Source: Gemmatimonadaceae bacterium
GTDB taxonomy: Bacteria > Gemmatimonadota > Gemmatimonadetes > Gemmatimonadales > Gemmatimonadaceae
Direction of reading: 5' to 3'
Length of the DNA: 64,000 bases
NCBI GenBank assembly: GCA_025358925.1
Contig: JANYHT010000039.1
Span: 1-64,000 of the forward strand
Below are positions 1 to 8,566 of the stretch, piece by piece. Below the pieces are notes generated by a model. That model searched no databases. It was not told where the DNA came from and was given only the letters and a program-made list of their open reading frames with translations. The translations under genes and the position numbers were made by a program. The number at the start of each line of letters is the position of its first letter. Position 1 is the first letter of the stretch.

Positions 1-595
1 CCCGTCGGCGCATGACGACCCAAACAACACCCACAAAGACCAGCGTTACGACCGCGATCGTAATAACGCGTTGCTGATCTTCGATTCGCGCCAGCAACGC
101 GTCCGCATTTGCGCCAGCGCGAAATGCCAACCAACAGACCACGCCGTACCAAACCCCTGAGGCGAACGTCATCGCAATCGCGGCACGTATTGCGTTAATA
201 CCGATGGCGCCGGCCACCGGCGGGACGACCGCGCGTATGGCGGGAAGGAACCGACTGAGCACGACGGCCCCTAGTCCGTGCTTATGAAAACGATCAACAA
301 ACTGCGCTGTCGTTGTTGGCGAAAAGACCGTGGGAAATTTCCTCGTCAACCACGGCATCCCGTAACGCTTGCCGAGCGAATACATCAGCATCGCGCCGGC
401 AATGTTGCCAATCATTGTCGCGCCCCACACGCTGACCACGGTGCCGTTGCCGCGTGCCGCCACGAAGGCGCCCAACGCGACAACCGTATCGGCCGGCAAT
501 GGCGGGACCACATTCTCGGCGAACGCCGCAAGCAAAATAGCGGCATACAGCAGCGGCTCCGGCAACGTGCCGAGCCAATTCAGCAGGTCATGCAC
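1..595 (-). CDS. DedA-family inner-membrane protein (C-terminal end cut by the window edge)
   Basis: About 198 codons are visible before the frame runs off the left edge without a stop. The translation is strongly hydrophobic and has the two hallmarks of the DedA/SNARE-associated family: an early segment ENVVPPLPADTVVALGAF and a later RFLPAIRAVVPPVAG loop containing the conserved arginine. DedA proteins are polytopic inner-membrane proteins linked to membrane homeostasis and undecaprenyl-phosphate or lipid flipping; the specific role here is unknown. No ATG is available. I chose GTG at 595, which overlaps the ispF stop by eight bases; an upstream TTG in the same frame is possible. Family assignment is firm, the start is not. 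Confidence 0.85.
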   Translation of the reverse strand, partial: MHDLLNWLGTLPEPLLYAAILLAAFAENVVPPLPADTVVALGAFVAARGNGTVVSVWGATMIGNIAGAMLMYSLGKRYGMPWLTRKFPTVFSPTTTAQFVDRFHKHGLGAVVLSRFLPAIRAVVPPVAGAIGINAIRAAIAMTFASGVWYGVVCWLAFRAGANADALLARIEDQQRVITIAVVTLVFVGVVWVVMRRR

Positions 596-1082
596 GAACC
601 AACGTGGCAACGGCCATGACAGCGAGCCCTTCTCCTCGTCCAATCCAGCCCATGCCCTCATTTGTTTTTCCTTTCACACTCACCTGCTCCACCGCAACGT
701 CGAGTGCGGTGCTCAAGCGCACCCGAATGGCCATCCGCTGTGGCCCAACCTTCGGCTGCTGCGTAATCACGGTGATGTCGATGTTGCCAACGTTCCAGCC
801 CGCAGCGATCAGTCGCTGTCGCGCGACCTGTAGCATAACGATTGAGTCTTTGCCTTTGTTGGTGTCGTCCGTATCCGGAAACATTTCGCCGATGTCGCCG
901 AGTCCAGCTGCGCCGAGCAGCGCGTCCGTAACGGCATGACAGATTGCATCGCCGTCGGAGTGCCCGTCGCAATGGAACTCGGCGGGAATATCAACGCCGC
1001 CGAGTCGCATCGGACCGCCCGGCGCGAAGCGATGCGAGTCGTAGCCAATGCCGGTACGAACGGTAGTAGTCACTTCATGCAT
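588..1082 (-). CDS. ispF: 2-C-methyl-D-erythritol 2,4-cyclodiphosphate synthase
   Basis: IspF converts CDP-methylerythritol 2-phosphate to the cyclic diphosphate in the MEP isoprenoid pathway. The 164-residue product has normal length. It carries GYDSHRF (residues 13-19), HSDGDAICHAVTDALLGA with metal ligand H49 (D15 and H17 are the other expected zinc ligands), DIGEMFPDTD, and the C-terminal KGKTNEGMGWIG. The ATG lies three bases after the mqnC stop and the end overlaps the DedA gene, so it is probably co-transcribed with both. Its pathway partner ispD is also in this window, about 48 kb away. Isoprenoid supply fits a location beside menaquinone genes because the menaquinone tail is polyprenyl. 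Confidence 0.97.
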   Translation of the reverse strand: MHEVTTTVRTGIGYDSHRFAPGGPMRLGGVDIPAEFHCDGHSDGDAICHAVTDALLGAAGLGDIGEMFPDTDDTNKGKDSIVMLQVARQRLIAAGWNVGNIDITVITQQPKVGPQRMAIRVRLSTALDVAVEQVSVKGKTNEGMGWIGRGEGLAVMAVATLVRA

Positions 1083-1085
1083 GCG

Positions 1086-2135
1086 TCACGCAGCGACAGT
1101 GGCAACGTCATGCAGTCGTGAGTCTTCAACAATGGAGTAATCTTGGCGACGGCGCGCGGCTGTGAAACCAGCGTCGCGAATAAGCGCCTCGATCTCGGTC
1201 ACGGTCGTGCGATGCGTCGTGTTTGCTGCAGACACAACGTTTTCTTCGATCATCAACGATCCGAAGTCGTTGCAGCCATAGCGCAAGGCCAGTTGCCCAA
1301 CCTTCATGCCCATCGTGACCCAGCTCGATTGCAAGTTCGGCACGTTGTCGAGGACAATGCGGGCCAGCGCCACGTTTCGCAAATACGTGATGGCGTCCGT
1401 CTTTGGCATATGCGACATCGAGGGTGTGTTTTCCGGTTGCAGCGGCCAGCAAATGAATGCGGTGAAACCGCCTGTACGTGCCTGTACCTCGCGCACGCGC
1501 TGCAAATGTTCGATACGCTCGGCCAGCGTTTCCCCAATGCCATACATCATGGTCACCGAGGTTTTCATGCCTTCGTTGTGCGCGAGTTCCATAATTTCAA
1601 GCCAGCGATCTGCGCCTGCTTTTTTTGGTGCCGCAATGTCGCGCACGCGCTGCACTAGAATCTCGCCACCGCCGCCGGGAATGGAATCCAGACCAGCGGC
1701 TTTTAATTCGCGAATGACATCGCGCGCATCCATGCGGAATCGCGTCGAGAAAAAATCAACCTCGCTTGGAGAAAATCCGTGAATATGAATGGGATGATAA
1801 CGCTTGATGTAGCGCATGAGATCGAGATACCACTCAAACGGGATATACGGATTGTGCCCGCCTTGAATGAGAATCTGTACACCGCCAAGCAGTTTCGTCT
1901 CTTCAATTTTGTCGCCGATTTGTTCGAACGATAGCGTATATCCTTCGTTGTGTTTCGGTCGACGATAGAACGCGCAAAAACCGCAATCCGCTACACAGAC
2001 GTTGGTATAGTTGATGTTACGGTCGACGATGTAGGTGACAACGTTGCCCGGATGCAGCGCTTCTCGGACGCGATCGGCTTCGAGCCCAAGTTCGAGGAGT
2101 GGTGCGTTAATATAGAAGTCGAGAAGGTCGCGCAT
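1086..2135 (-). CDS. mqnC: Cyclic dehypoxanthinyl futalosine synthase (radical SAM)
   Basis: MqnC is the radical SAM enzyme that cyclises dehypoxanthine futalosine in the futalosine route to menaquinone. The 349-residue protein has the canonical CX3CX2C cluster motif CVADCGFC (C47, C51, C54) preceded by NINYTN, followed by GGVQILIQGGHNP and HGFSPSEV, all typical of the MqnC/MqnE group. It starts with ATG ten bases after the mqnA stop and ends just before ispF. MqnC rather than MqnE is favoured by the canonical spacing, the length and the GGHNP segment. Menaquinone would be the acceptor for the complex I and complex II encoded downstream in this window. Confidence 0.93.
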   Translation of the reverse strand: MRDLLDFYINAPLLELGLEADRVREALHPGNVVTYIVDRNINYTNVCVADCGFCAFYRRPKHNEGYTLSFEQIGDKIEETKLLGGVQILIQGGHNPYIPFEWYLDLMRYIKRYHPIHIHGFSPSEVDFFSTRFRMDARDVIRELKAAGLDSIPGGGGEILVQRVRDIAAPKKAGADRWLEIMELAHNEGMKTSVTMMYGIGETLAERIEHLQRVREVQARTGGFTAFICWPLQPENTPSMSHMPKTDAITYLRNVALARIVLDNVPNLQSSWVTMGMKVGQLALRYGCNDFGSLMIEENVVSAANTTHRTTVTEIEALIRDAGFTAARRRQDYSIVEDSRLHDVATVAA

Positions 2136-2145
2136 GAGAAGCGGC

Positions 2146-2994
2146 TCAGGCTGCAGGAAGAAACGTCAACGTGCCGTCCGGCACGCGCCCAGCGAGCACC
2201 AACCGACGAAAAAATTCGGTGAGTCCGGCTAGGTGCGGATATGACAACCGATAATCCAACCCCGAGAAATACTCCGCGCAAGCACGACGTGAGACGCCAC
2301 TCGCGAGCGCCGCTTGTGCGGACAAGATATCCAAATGTTGAAGTCCCCAGTCACGCGAGGCAATCAGTGACGCATGAGCGGACAATGCGGCGTGCACTGG
2401 TGTGGTTCGTTGCGCGACCCACACCGCAAATACAAACGGCAGCCCCGTCCACGACTTCCACGCTGCACCCAAATCGATCCGATATGGGTATCGCTCGGCG
2501 AAGATGCCGCCTCGATTCGCGTCATCAAAGAGTTTGAGCGCCGCATCTCCTATGACCAGTCGCGCTTCGTGCGGTGTCTCGTCAAAACGTGCAATGTCGG
2601 CGAGCTCGGCGTCGCCGAGCACGAAGTCCGGACGCGCGTGCCAAACATGCTCAAAGAGGAGCTCAAGTAGCGCGACACTGGTCATCGAGCTGCGACTCAC
2701 CAAAACGCGTTGACCGGTGAGCTCCCTCGGCGCGCGTCGCGAAAATAGGAGCACGCTGCGTACCGGTCCGTCGCTTGTGATACCAAGTTCTGGCAGAAGC
2801 AAATAGCGCTGCGCGTCGCGTGCGTATTCAACGGCGGACACTACGCTCACGTCGAGTTCGCCGTTGGCCATCAACCGATTCAGCGCGGTCGGAATACCGT
2901 CAATGAGCGTGCCATTGAGTGGTACCACGCCACGGTCAATGCCTCCGTAGACCGGAAAGCAGTTGATGTAGGGAATGCGCCCGATGCGAAGCAT
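2146..2994 (-). CDS. mqnA: Chorismate dehydratase (menaquinone, futalosine pathway)
   Basis: MqnA dehydrates chorismate to 3-enolpyruvyl-benzoate, the first committed step of the futalosine pathway. The 282-residue product opens with MLRIGRIPYINCFPVY, very close to the family consensus, and shows the periplasmic-binding-protein-like fold pattern (SVVSAVEYARD, LVIGDAALK, GLPFVFAVW). The frame also has a TTG at 3003 overlapping the mqnE stop. I prefer ATG at 2994 because family members begin at this point. It sits between mqnE and mqnC in one tight unit, which supports the assignment over other substrate-binding proteins. Confidence 0.93.
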   Translation of the reverse strand: MLRIGRIPYINCFPVYGGIDRGVVPLNGTLIDGIPTALNRLMANGELDVSVVSAVEYARDAQRYLLLPELGITSDGPVRSVLLFSRRAPRELTGQRVLVSRSSMTSVALLELLFEHVWHARPDFVLGDAELADIARFDETPHEARLVIGDAALKLFDDANRGGIFAERYPYRIDLGAAWKSWTGLPFVFAVWVAQRTTPVHAALSAHASLIASRDWGLQHLDILSAQAALASGVSRRACAEYFSGLDYRLSYPHLAGLTEFFRRLVLAGRVPDGTLTFLPAA

Positions 2995-2999
2995 TGCGA

Positions 3000-4196
3000 T
3001 CAAGCCGACGTGGTTGCGGCAGCCAAAACGTCCGGCACGGTGTCGGCGGAATCGTGCTCGCTAAATTCACGAAGCACGTTATAAAACGAATCACGCTCGG
3101 CCGGTTGCTTTCCCGCGCCGCGAATGAGCGTGAGGAGCTCCGCCAGCGTCATGCCCTGCGGCGTGTGTGCGCCGACGGCATGATAGATCTTTTCGCGCAC
3201 GACCGTGCCCTCGATGTCGTTCACGCCGAAATGCAGCGCAATTTGGGACACCGCCGAAGTCACCATAATCCAATGTGACTTGATATGCACGAAATTGTCG
3301 AGGAACAATCGCCCGACTGCGAGATTCCGCAGGTCGTCGAACCCCGTCGACGCAATGCCTTCGCGGCCTAATGTTTTTCCAAGCTCGTTATCATCGGGAT
3401 GATACGAGAGCGGAATGTAAGCGAGAAAGCCACCGGTTTCGTCTTGCAAATTACGCAGCATCGCGAGATGCTCCATCCGGTCTTCGATGGTCTCGACATG
3501 TCCGTAGAGCATTGTGCAATTCGAGCGAATCCCCAATCGATGCGCTGTGCGATGGACGTCGATGTAGTCGGCACCGCCGAGTTTCTTATCGGCAATTACA
3601 TCGCGTACGGCCGCGCTAAATGTTTCGGCACCGCCGCCGGGCATCGTATCCAGTCCGGCGGCTTTCAACGCACGTAGAACGTCCTCACGGCTCATCTTCT
3701 CGATGCGCGCTATGTGGGCAATCTCCACGGCAGTGAGCGCCTTGATATGGACGTGGGGATGTCGCGTCTTGAGCGCGCGGAACATGGCGGTGTAATACGC
3801 CAGTCCGGCCTTCATGTCGAGTCCACCAACGATGTGGAACTCGCGGGTAATGGTCCCGTCCGCGCGATCTGACTCGGCGAGCACTTGCTCGATCGTGTAG
3901 CGATATGCCCCCGCTTCTTTCGGGAGTCGAGCGTAGCCGCAAAACACGCACGTCGTGCGTAACACGCAGACGTTGGTGGGATTAATGTGCTGGTTGGACG
4001 CAAACGTGACGCGATCACCGTGACGAGCGCGATTGGCCGCGTCGGCCATCGCGCCGACGCCGAGCAAGTCAGCCGAGCGAAAGAGTGTTGCACCGTCAGT
4101 CTGCGTCAGACGCTCTCCGCGCTGCAGTTTCTCGCCAATAGGGAGAAGCGCCGGGTCACGAAGACGCGCGAGGTCGAACGAAATTGGAGCAGGCAT
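3000..4196 (-). CDS. mqnE: Aminodeoxyfutalosine synthase-like radical SAM enzyme
   Basis: MqnE joins 3-enolpyruvyl-benzoate to S-adenosylmethionine to give aminodeoxyfutalosine. The 398-residue protein has HINPTNVC near residue 77 and the shared MqnC/MqnE features MPGGGAETF, TMLYGHVET and a C-terminal radical SAM-associated domain. The cluster cysteines are C77, C83 and C86, a CX5CX2C spacing rather than the usual CX3CX2C; I checked this directly in the nucleotides. The stop overlaps the region just upstream of mqnA. No mqnB or mqnD is in the window. The assignment rests on the mqn context plus similarity to MqnC; a divergent family member with altered chemistry is possible. Confidence 0.86.
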   Translation of the reverse strand: MPAPISFDLARLRDPALLPIGEKLQRGERLTQTDGATLFRSADLLGVGAMADAANRARHGDRVTFASNQHINPTNVCVLRTTCVFCGYARLPKEAGAYRYTIEQVLAESDRADGTITREFHIVGGLDMKAGLAYYTAMFRALKTRHPHVHIKALTAVEIAHIARIEKMSREDVLRALKAAGLDTMPGGGAETFSAAVRDVIADKKLGGADYIDVHRTAHRLGIRSNCTMLYGHVETIEDRMEHLAMLRNLQDETGGFLAYIPLSYHPDDNELGKTLGREGIASTGFDDLRNLAVGRLFLDNFVHIKSHWIMVTSAVSQIALHFGVNDIEGTVVREKIYHAVGAHTPQGMTLAELLTLIRGAGKQPAERDSFYNVLREFSEHDSADTVPDVLAAATTSA

Positions 4197-4267
4197 GTGG
4201 ACGTATCCGGGCGAATGCGAAGCGAAAGGCGACGCGCTACCTCACCGAGACGAACGAGTCGGCGCGC

Positions 4268-5509
4268 TCACTCGTGCCAACGCTTGAGCGCGACAGTGAC
4301 ATTATGACCCCCAAAGCCGGAGCTGTTGGAGATTGCCACTTCGATATCGCGCGTACGCGGGACGTTGGGTGTGTAGTCGAGATCACACGCAGGATCTGGT
4401 GTATGCAAGTTGATCGTGGGCGGAACAATTCCATCACGCATCGCGAGCGCGCAGGTAATAAACTCGAACGAGCCAGCAGCACCGAGCATGTGGCCAGTTG
4501 CTGATTTCGTCGAACTGACCGAAAGCGCGTAAGCATGTTCACCGAACACCGCGTGAATTGCTTTCGACTCGTTGGAGTCGTTGAGCAGCGTGGAGGTACC
4601 GTGTGCATTGATGTACTGCACATCAGTGACGGCAAGCTGGGCATCGCGCAGTGCACGGCGCATGGAGCGCTGTAGACCCTCGTGCGCGTCCGGTTGGCCG
4701 GTGAGCGAATACGCGTCACCGGTGGCTGCATAGCCTGCCACTTCGCCGTATATCCGTGCGCCACGGCGACGCGCGTGCTCCATCTCTTCCAACACGACGA
4801 CGCCTGCGCCTTCGCCGAGCACGAACCCATCACGGGTTGCGTCGAACGGGCGCGATGCCGTTGCCGGCTCATCATTGCGCGTGGACAACGCACCCATATT
4901 GCCAAAGCCACCCACCGCCATCGGCGCAACGGCCGCTTCGGATCCGCCGGCCAGCATGACATCCGCGTCGCCGTATTGGATGATGCGAAACGCGTCTCCA
5001 ATGGCGTGCGCGCTCGATGCACATGCAGAAACCGTAGCGTAATTCGGCCCTTTCGCCTCGAAGCGCATGGATACGATACCCGCCGCGATGTCCGAGATAA
5101 ACATCGGAATAAAGAACGGCGAGATCTTGTTTGGTCCGAGGGCGCGGTACACATCGTGTTGCTCTTCAAACGTGCGCAACCCGCCGATGCCACTGCCAAT
5201 AATGACGCCACACATCTCCGGGTCGAATGTGCCTGGCGCAAGGCCGGCATCCGACATTGCTTCGATGGAAGCCGCAACAGCGAACTGCGTATACAGATCG
5301 GCGCGCTTTGCTTCTTTGCGCTCCATGTACGCGAGTGGATTAAATCCTTTCACTTCCGCCGCGAAGCGCACATGAAACTTCGCGGCGTCAAACTTTGTAA
5401 TCAGCGCAGCACCCGACGCACTTGCGAGGAGTGCCTTCCAAGTCGTCGCCACATCGTTCCCAACGGGTGTGATCGCGCCGAGCCCCGTGACGACGACCCG
5501 CCGCCGCAT
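4268..5509 (-). CDS. fabF: 3-oxoacyl-ACP synthase II (KAS II)
   Basis: FabF elongates acyl-ACP with malonyl-ACP in type II fatty acid synthesis. The 413-residue product contains the active-site cysteine in SACASSAHA (about residue 163) and the two histidines in NAHGTST and in TKSATGHMLGAAG, plus GFGGHN at the C terminus. The nucleophile context has Ser-Ala-Cys-Ala-Ser-Ser instead of the more common Thr-Ala-Cys-Ala-Thr-Ser, a conservative change. A GTG at 5512 directly precedes the chosen ATG; either start overlaps the acpP stop. It is the last gene of the fab cluster and is followed by 71 bases before mqnE. Confidence 0.97.
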   Translation of the reverse strand: MRRRVVVTGLGAITPVGNDVATTWKALLASASGAALITKFDAAKFHVRFAAEVKGFNPLAYMERKEAKRADLYTQFAVAASIEAMSDAGLAPGTFDPEMCGVIIGSGIGGLRTFEEQHDVYRALGPNKISPFFIPMFISDIAAGIVSMRFEAKGPNYATVSACASSAHAIGDAFRIIQYGDADVMLAGGSEAAVAPMAVGGFGNMGALSTRNDEPATASRPFDATRDGFVLGEGAGVVVLEEMEHARRRGARIYGEVAGYAATGDAYSLTGQPDAHEGLQRSMRRALRDAQLAVTDVQYINAHGTSTLLNDSNESKAIHAVFGEHAYALSVSSTKSATGHMLGAAGSFEFITCALAMRDGIVPPTINLHTPDPACDLDYTPNVPRTRDIEVAISNSSGFGGHNVTVALKRWHE

Positions 5510-5748
5510 CACCCCGTAACCTTCGCCTCGAGATAAGCGACCGCGTCTCCAACCGTGCGGAGCTTTTCTGCATCTTCATCCGGAATATCGATGTTGAACT
5601 CCTTTTCGAATTCCATCACCAATTCGACGATGTCAAGCGAATCGGCGCCAAGGTCTTCGATGAAGCTCGCCTCGGGCGTAAGCTTCTCGCGCTCTACTCC
5701 GAGCTCCTTTTCGATGATATCCTTGATCTTCGACGCATGATCCGGCAT
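5509..5748 (-). CDS. acpP: Acyl carrier protein
   Basis: A 79-residue acidic protein that carries growing acyl chains on 4-prime-phosphopantetheine. The attachment serine is S37 in the invariant LGADSLD motif, followed by the helix [21 protein letters not shown]. Length and charge are standard. Its stop overlaps the fabF start, the classic acpP-fabF arrangement, and 79 bases separate it from fabG upstream; that gap may hold a promoter or processing site, as ACP is usually made in excess, but I see no clear promoter. Confidence 0.98.
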   Translation of the reverse strand: MPDHASKIKDIIEKELGVEREKLTPEASFIEDLGADSLDIVELVMEFEKEFNIDIPDEDAEKLRTVGDAVAYLEAKVTG

Positions 5749-5827
5749 AGGAACTAGTCCTCTGAGATGAGATGGTAGACTACAAAACTTAGCGAAGCGG
5801 GCACGCGGCAGGGAGGGTCTTCCACCG

Positions 5828-6598
5828 TTACATCACTAGACCGCCATCGACGACAAACACCTGGCCGGTAACATAGCTGGTCAGGTCGGATGCGAGCACT
5901 GCCACCATGCCCGCGATATCGCCGGGAGCGCCTAATCGAGCAAGCGGTATGCCGGCGCTTAAGGACTGTCGAGCCTCAGCGCTGATGGACGCGGTCATGT
6001 CGGTTTCGATAAATCCCGGCGCCACCACATTGGCCAGAATATTCCGTGACGCAAGTTCTTTCGCGATCGACTTGGTCATGCCGATCAGCCCCGCTTTGCT
6101 GGCCGCGTAGTTTGCTTGGCCCTTGTTGCCGGTGAGTCCAACGACGCTCGCGATATTGATGATGCGACCCCATCGGCGTTTCATCATGCCGCGACTCGCC
6201 GCGCGACAGGTTGCGAATGCACCGCGCAGATTCGCGTTGATGACGGCATCCCAATCGTCATCCTTTAAACGCATGAGCAGATTGTCGCGCGTTACGCCGG
6301 CATTGTTGACGAGGATATCAAGTTGACCGAAATCGCGCTCAACCGCCTCGACGAGTGCTGTGGCCGCGCCGATGTCGGCGACGTCGGCCGCATAACCCCG
6401 CACATCGCCGCCCGTTTGTTGTGCGATTTCACGAGCGCACGTCTCGGCGCGCGTGAGGTCTCGACCAGTGACCGCGACGCGAGCGCCAGCCGTCGAGAGT
6501 GTCTCGGCAATCGCTCGTCCGATACCGCGCGTTGCACCCGTCACTAGCGCGACACGTCCAGCAAGATTGATTGTGACGCCACGCAACTCTTCAGCCAT
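5828..6598 (-). CDS. fabG: 3-oxoacyl-ACP reductase
   Basis: A short-chain dehydrogenase/reductase that reduces 3-oxoacyl-ACP with NADPH. The 256-residue protein has the nucleotide-binding TGATRGIG (residues 20-27), VNNAGVTRD, catalytic S151, Y164 and K168 (YAASK), and ends [10 protein letters not shown]. The open frame extends 44 codons upstream of the chosen ATG, but that part lies inside fabD and is not protein-like. The ATG at 6598 overlaps the fabD stop by eight bases, in keeping with the tight packing of this operon. FabG paralogues are common; position between fabD and acpP makes this the biosynthetic one. Confidence 0.96.
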   Translation of the reverse strand: MAEELRGVTINLAGRVALVTGATRGIGRAIAETLSTAGARVAVTGRDLTRAETCAREIAQQTGGDVRGYAADVADIGAATALVEAVERDFGQLDILVNNAGVTRDNLLMRLKDDDWDAVINANLRGAFATCRAASRGMMKRRWGRIINIASVVGLTGNKGQANYAASKAGLIGMTKSIAKELASRNILANVVAPGFIETDMTASISAEARQSLSAGIPLARLGAPGDIAGMVAVLASDLTSYVTGQVFVVDGGLVM

Positions 6599-7538
6599 CC
6601 GTGCCTGCCGACGCAAGGAGCGATTCAATTTCCCCGACGGTGCCGCACGGCGCCGTTTTGATCTCCGGCGCGATGCGTCGTGCGAGTCCTGTAAGCACGT
6701 GTCCTGCTCCGATCTCAACGAACGTGGCATTCGGATACAACGCGGCGAGTCGCAGCATCACGCGCATCCATTGGACGGGGGCGGTGAGTTGCTCCACCAG
6801 CAACGTGCGCGCGCGCGCTGCGTTGGTAACAGGTTCTGCATTTACGTTGGCGACGACTGGAAGCTTGGGGTCAAGCCAACGCGCGGTGTCCAATACCGCG
6901 GTAAGTCCGGCCACGGCCGATTCCATCAACGGCGAGTGAAAGGCACCACTCACGGGTAATGGCAAACAGCGCTTGGCCCCTGCTGCTTTCGCCAACAGCA
7001 TCGCGCGATCCACACCGGCCACTTCGCCGGAAATCACCACCTGCTCTCCGCTATTGTAATTCGCGGGTACCACCACTGCGCCCTCTGCCGATGCCTGTTC
7101 GCAGATCGTTTCGATCGACACGGAGAGCATCCCGATAATCGCGGCCATCGCCCCAGGACGGGCGAGTCCTTGCTCGTACATCAGCGTTCCGCGACGGCGC
7201 ACGATGCGCGCAGCATCCGCGAGATCGTACGCGCCGGCCACGTAATAAGCCGAGAACTCGCCCAGCGAATGTCCAGCTGCCGCTCGCACGGATGGTCCGA
7301 TAGCGTCGCGAACAACCGCCCACACGGCGGCGCTGTGCGCAAGGAGCGCGGGTTGCGCGTTGAGTGTGCGCGTGAGCTCGTCGACAGGCCCATCGAAGGC
7401 CAACGTCGACAGTGCGCTGCCGACTGCATCGTCGACGGTGTGAAAGGCGTCACGCGCTGCCGGGAACGCATCGTACAGATCCTTTCCCATGCCGACGCGC
7501 TGCGAACCCTGTCCGGGCAGTAGCAGCACGTATTCCAT
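6591..7538 (-). CDS. fabD: Malonyl-CoA:ACP transacylase
   Basis: FabD loads malonyl groups onto ACP. The 315-residue protein begins MEYVLLLPGQGSQRVGMG and contains the nucleophile elbow GHSLGEFSAYY (serine 91) and the acyl-transferase histidine in the later SGAFHSPLM segment. The frame can be extended 21 codons upstream, but family alignment and the gap to fabH favour the ATG at 7538. It lies between fabH and fabG and overlaps fabG by eight bases. Confidence 0.97.
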   Translation of the reverse strand: MEYVLLLPGQGSQRVGMGKDLYDAFPAARDAFHTVDDAVGSALSTLAFDGPVDELTRTLNAQPALLAHSAAVWAVVRDAIGPSVRAAAGHSLGEFSAYYVAGAYDLADAARIVRRRGTLMYEQGLARPGAMAAIIGMLSVSIETICEQASAEGAVVVPANYNSGEQVVISGEVAGVDRAMLLAKAAGAKRCLPLPVSGAFHSPLMESAVAGLTAVLDTARWLDPKLPVVANVNAEPVTNAARARTLLVEQLTAPVQWMRVMLRLAALYPNATFVEIGAGHVLTGLARRIAPEIKTAPCGTVGEIESLLASAGTDG

Positions 7539-7573
7539 GTCTCTCTCGCCGTCGATACGGGCGTTGGCGGTGC

Positions 7574-8566
7574 TCAGAAGCGCACCACCAATGAGCCCCA
7601 CGTGAACCCAGCACCGAATGCTGCGAACAGCACCGTCATGCCTTCTTTCACGCGACCCTGTTCAATGGCGTCATTGAGCGCAATCGGGATGGACGCCGCC
7701 GAGGTATTTCCGAACCGATCCACGTTGACGAAGACGCGATCCATCGAGATCCCTGCGTGCTTCGCGGTGGCTTCGATGATGCGAATGTTGGCTTGATGTG
7801 GAATAAGCAAATCGACATCAGCCGCGGTGAGTTTCGCGGCATCGAGTGCGCGGTCGGTCGCATCCGCCATCGCGCGAACGGCGTGTTTAAACACCTCGCG
7901 TCCGGACATGCGTACATACTGCCGACGCTGCGTTTCCAATTCTGCGGTGAATGGTTCTTCTGCACCACCGCCCGGTCGCCACAGCAATTCTGCCAGCGCA
8001 CCGTCGGAACGCATAAAGCTTGAGAGGATACCTTTTTGTCCACCACGAGTGCGACGCAGAATTGTCGCACCGGCGCCGTCAGCAAACAGGATACACGTGT
8101 TGCGATCAGTCCAATCCACGACGGTACTGAGCTTCTCCGCACCAATCACCAACACGGTTTCTGCGGTGCCGGAATGAATGAGGGATTCACCAACAATTGC
8201 GCCGTATAACCATCCAGAGCATGCGGCCGCGATGTCGAATGCGGAGGCACGTGTGCATCCCAACTCGGATTGCAACTCAACGGCGGTTGCCGGTAACAAT
8301 CGATCAGGCGTAGCGGTGCCGAGAATAATGACGTCGATCTCGCCGGGCTGCACGCCTGCTTTTGCCATCGCTTGTCGAGCAGCGTCGGCACTGAGTGACT
8401 TGACCGATTCGCCAGGGCCCGCGATGTGTCGCTGCCGAATGCCGGTACGCTCGATGATCCACTGATCGTCGGTTTCGAGGCCCATTGCCGCGATGTCATC
8501 GTTCGTGACGATGCGCTTCGGCACCGCGTGCCCGGTTCCGGCTATGTACGCGTACGGACGTTTCAT
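7574..8566 (-). CDS. fabH: 3-oxoacyl-ACP synthase III (KAS III)
   Basis: FabH starts fatty acid synthesis by condensing acetyl-CoA or a branched acyl-CoA with malonyl-ACP. The 330-residue protein has the active-site cysteine C116 in AAACSGWLYG, the histidine in IPHQANIRI and the asparagine in FGNTSAAS. Start ATG at 8566 overlaps the plsX stop. The sequence does not by itself tell whether the enzyme prefers acetyl-CoA or branched primers. Confidence 0.97.
   Translation of the reverse strand: MKRPYAYIAGTGHAVPKRIVTNDDIAAMGLETDDQWIIERTGIRQRHIAGPGESVKSLSADAARQAMAKAGVQPGEIDVIILGTATPDRLLPATAVELQSELGCTRASAFDIAAACSGWLYGAIVGESLIHSGTAETVLVIGAEKLSTVVDWTDRNTCILFADGAGATILRRTRGGQKGILSSFMRSDGALAELLWRPGGGAEEPFTAELETQRRQYVRMSGREVFKHAVRAMADATDRALDAAKLTAADVDLLIPHQANIRIIEATAKHAGISMDRVFVNVDRFGNTSAASIPIALNDAIEQGRVKEGMTVLFAAFGAGFTWGSLVVRF

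Noticed and set aside
4682-5536. 284-codon plus-strand frame
   Set aside because: It is antisense to fabF; the translation is Arg/His/Cys-rich with no motif, while the opposite strand encodes a textbook FabF and ACP.
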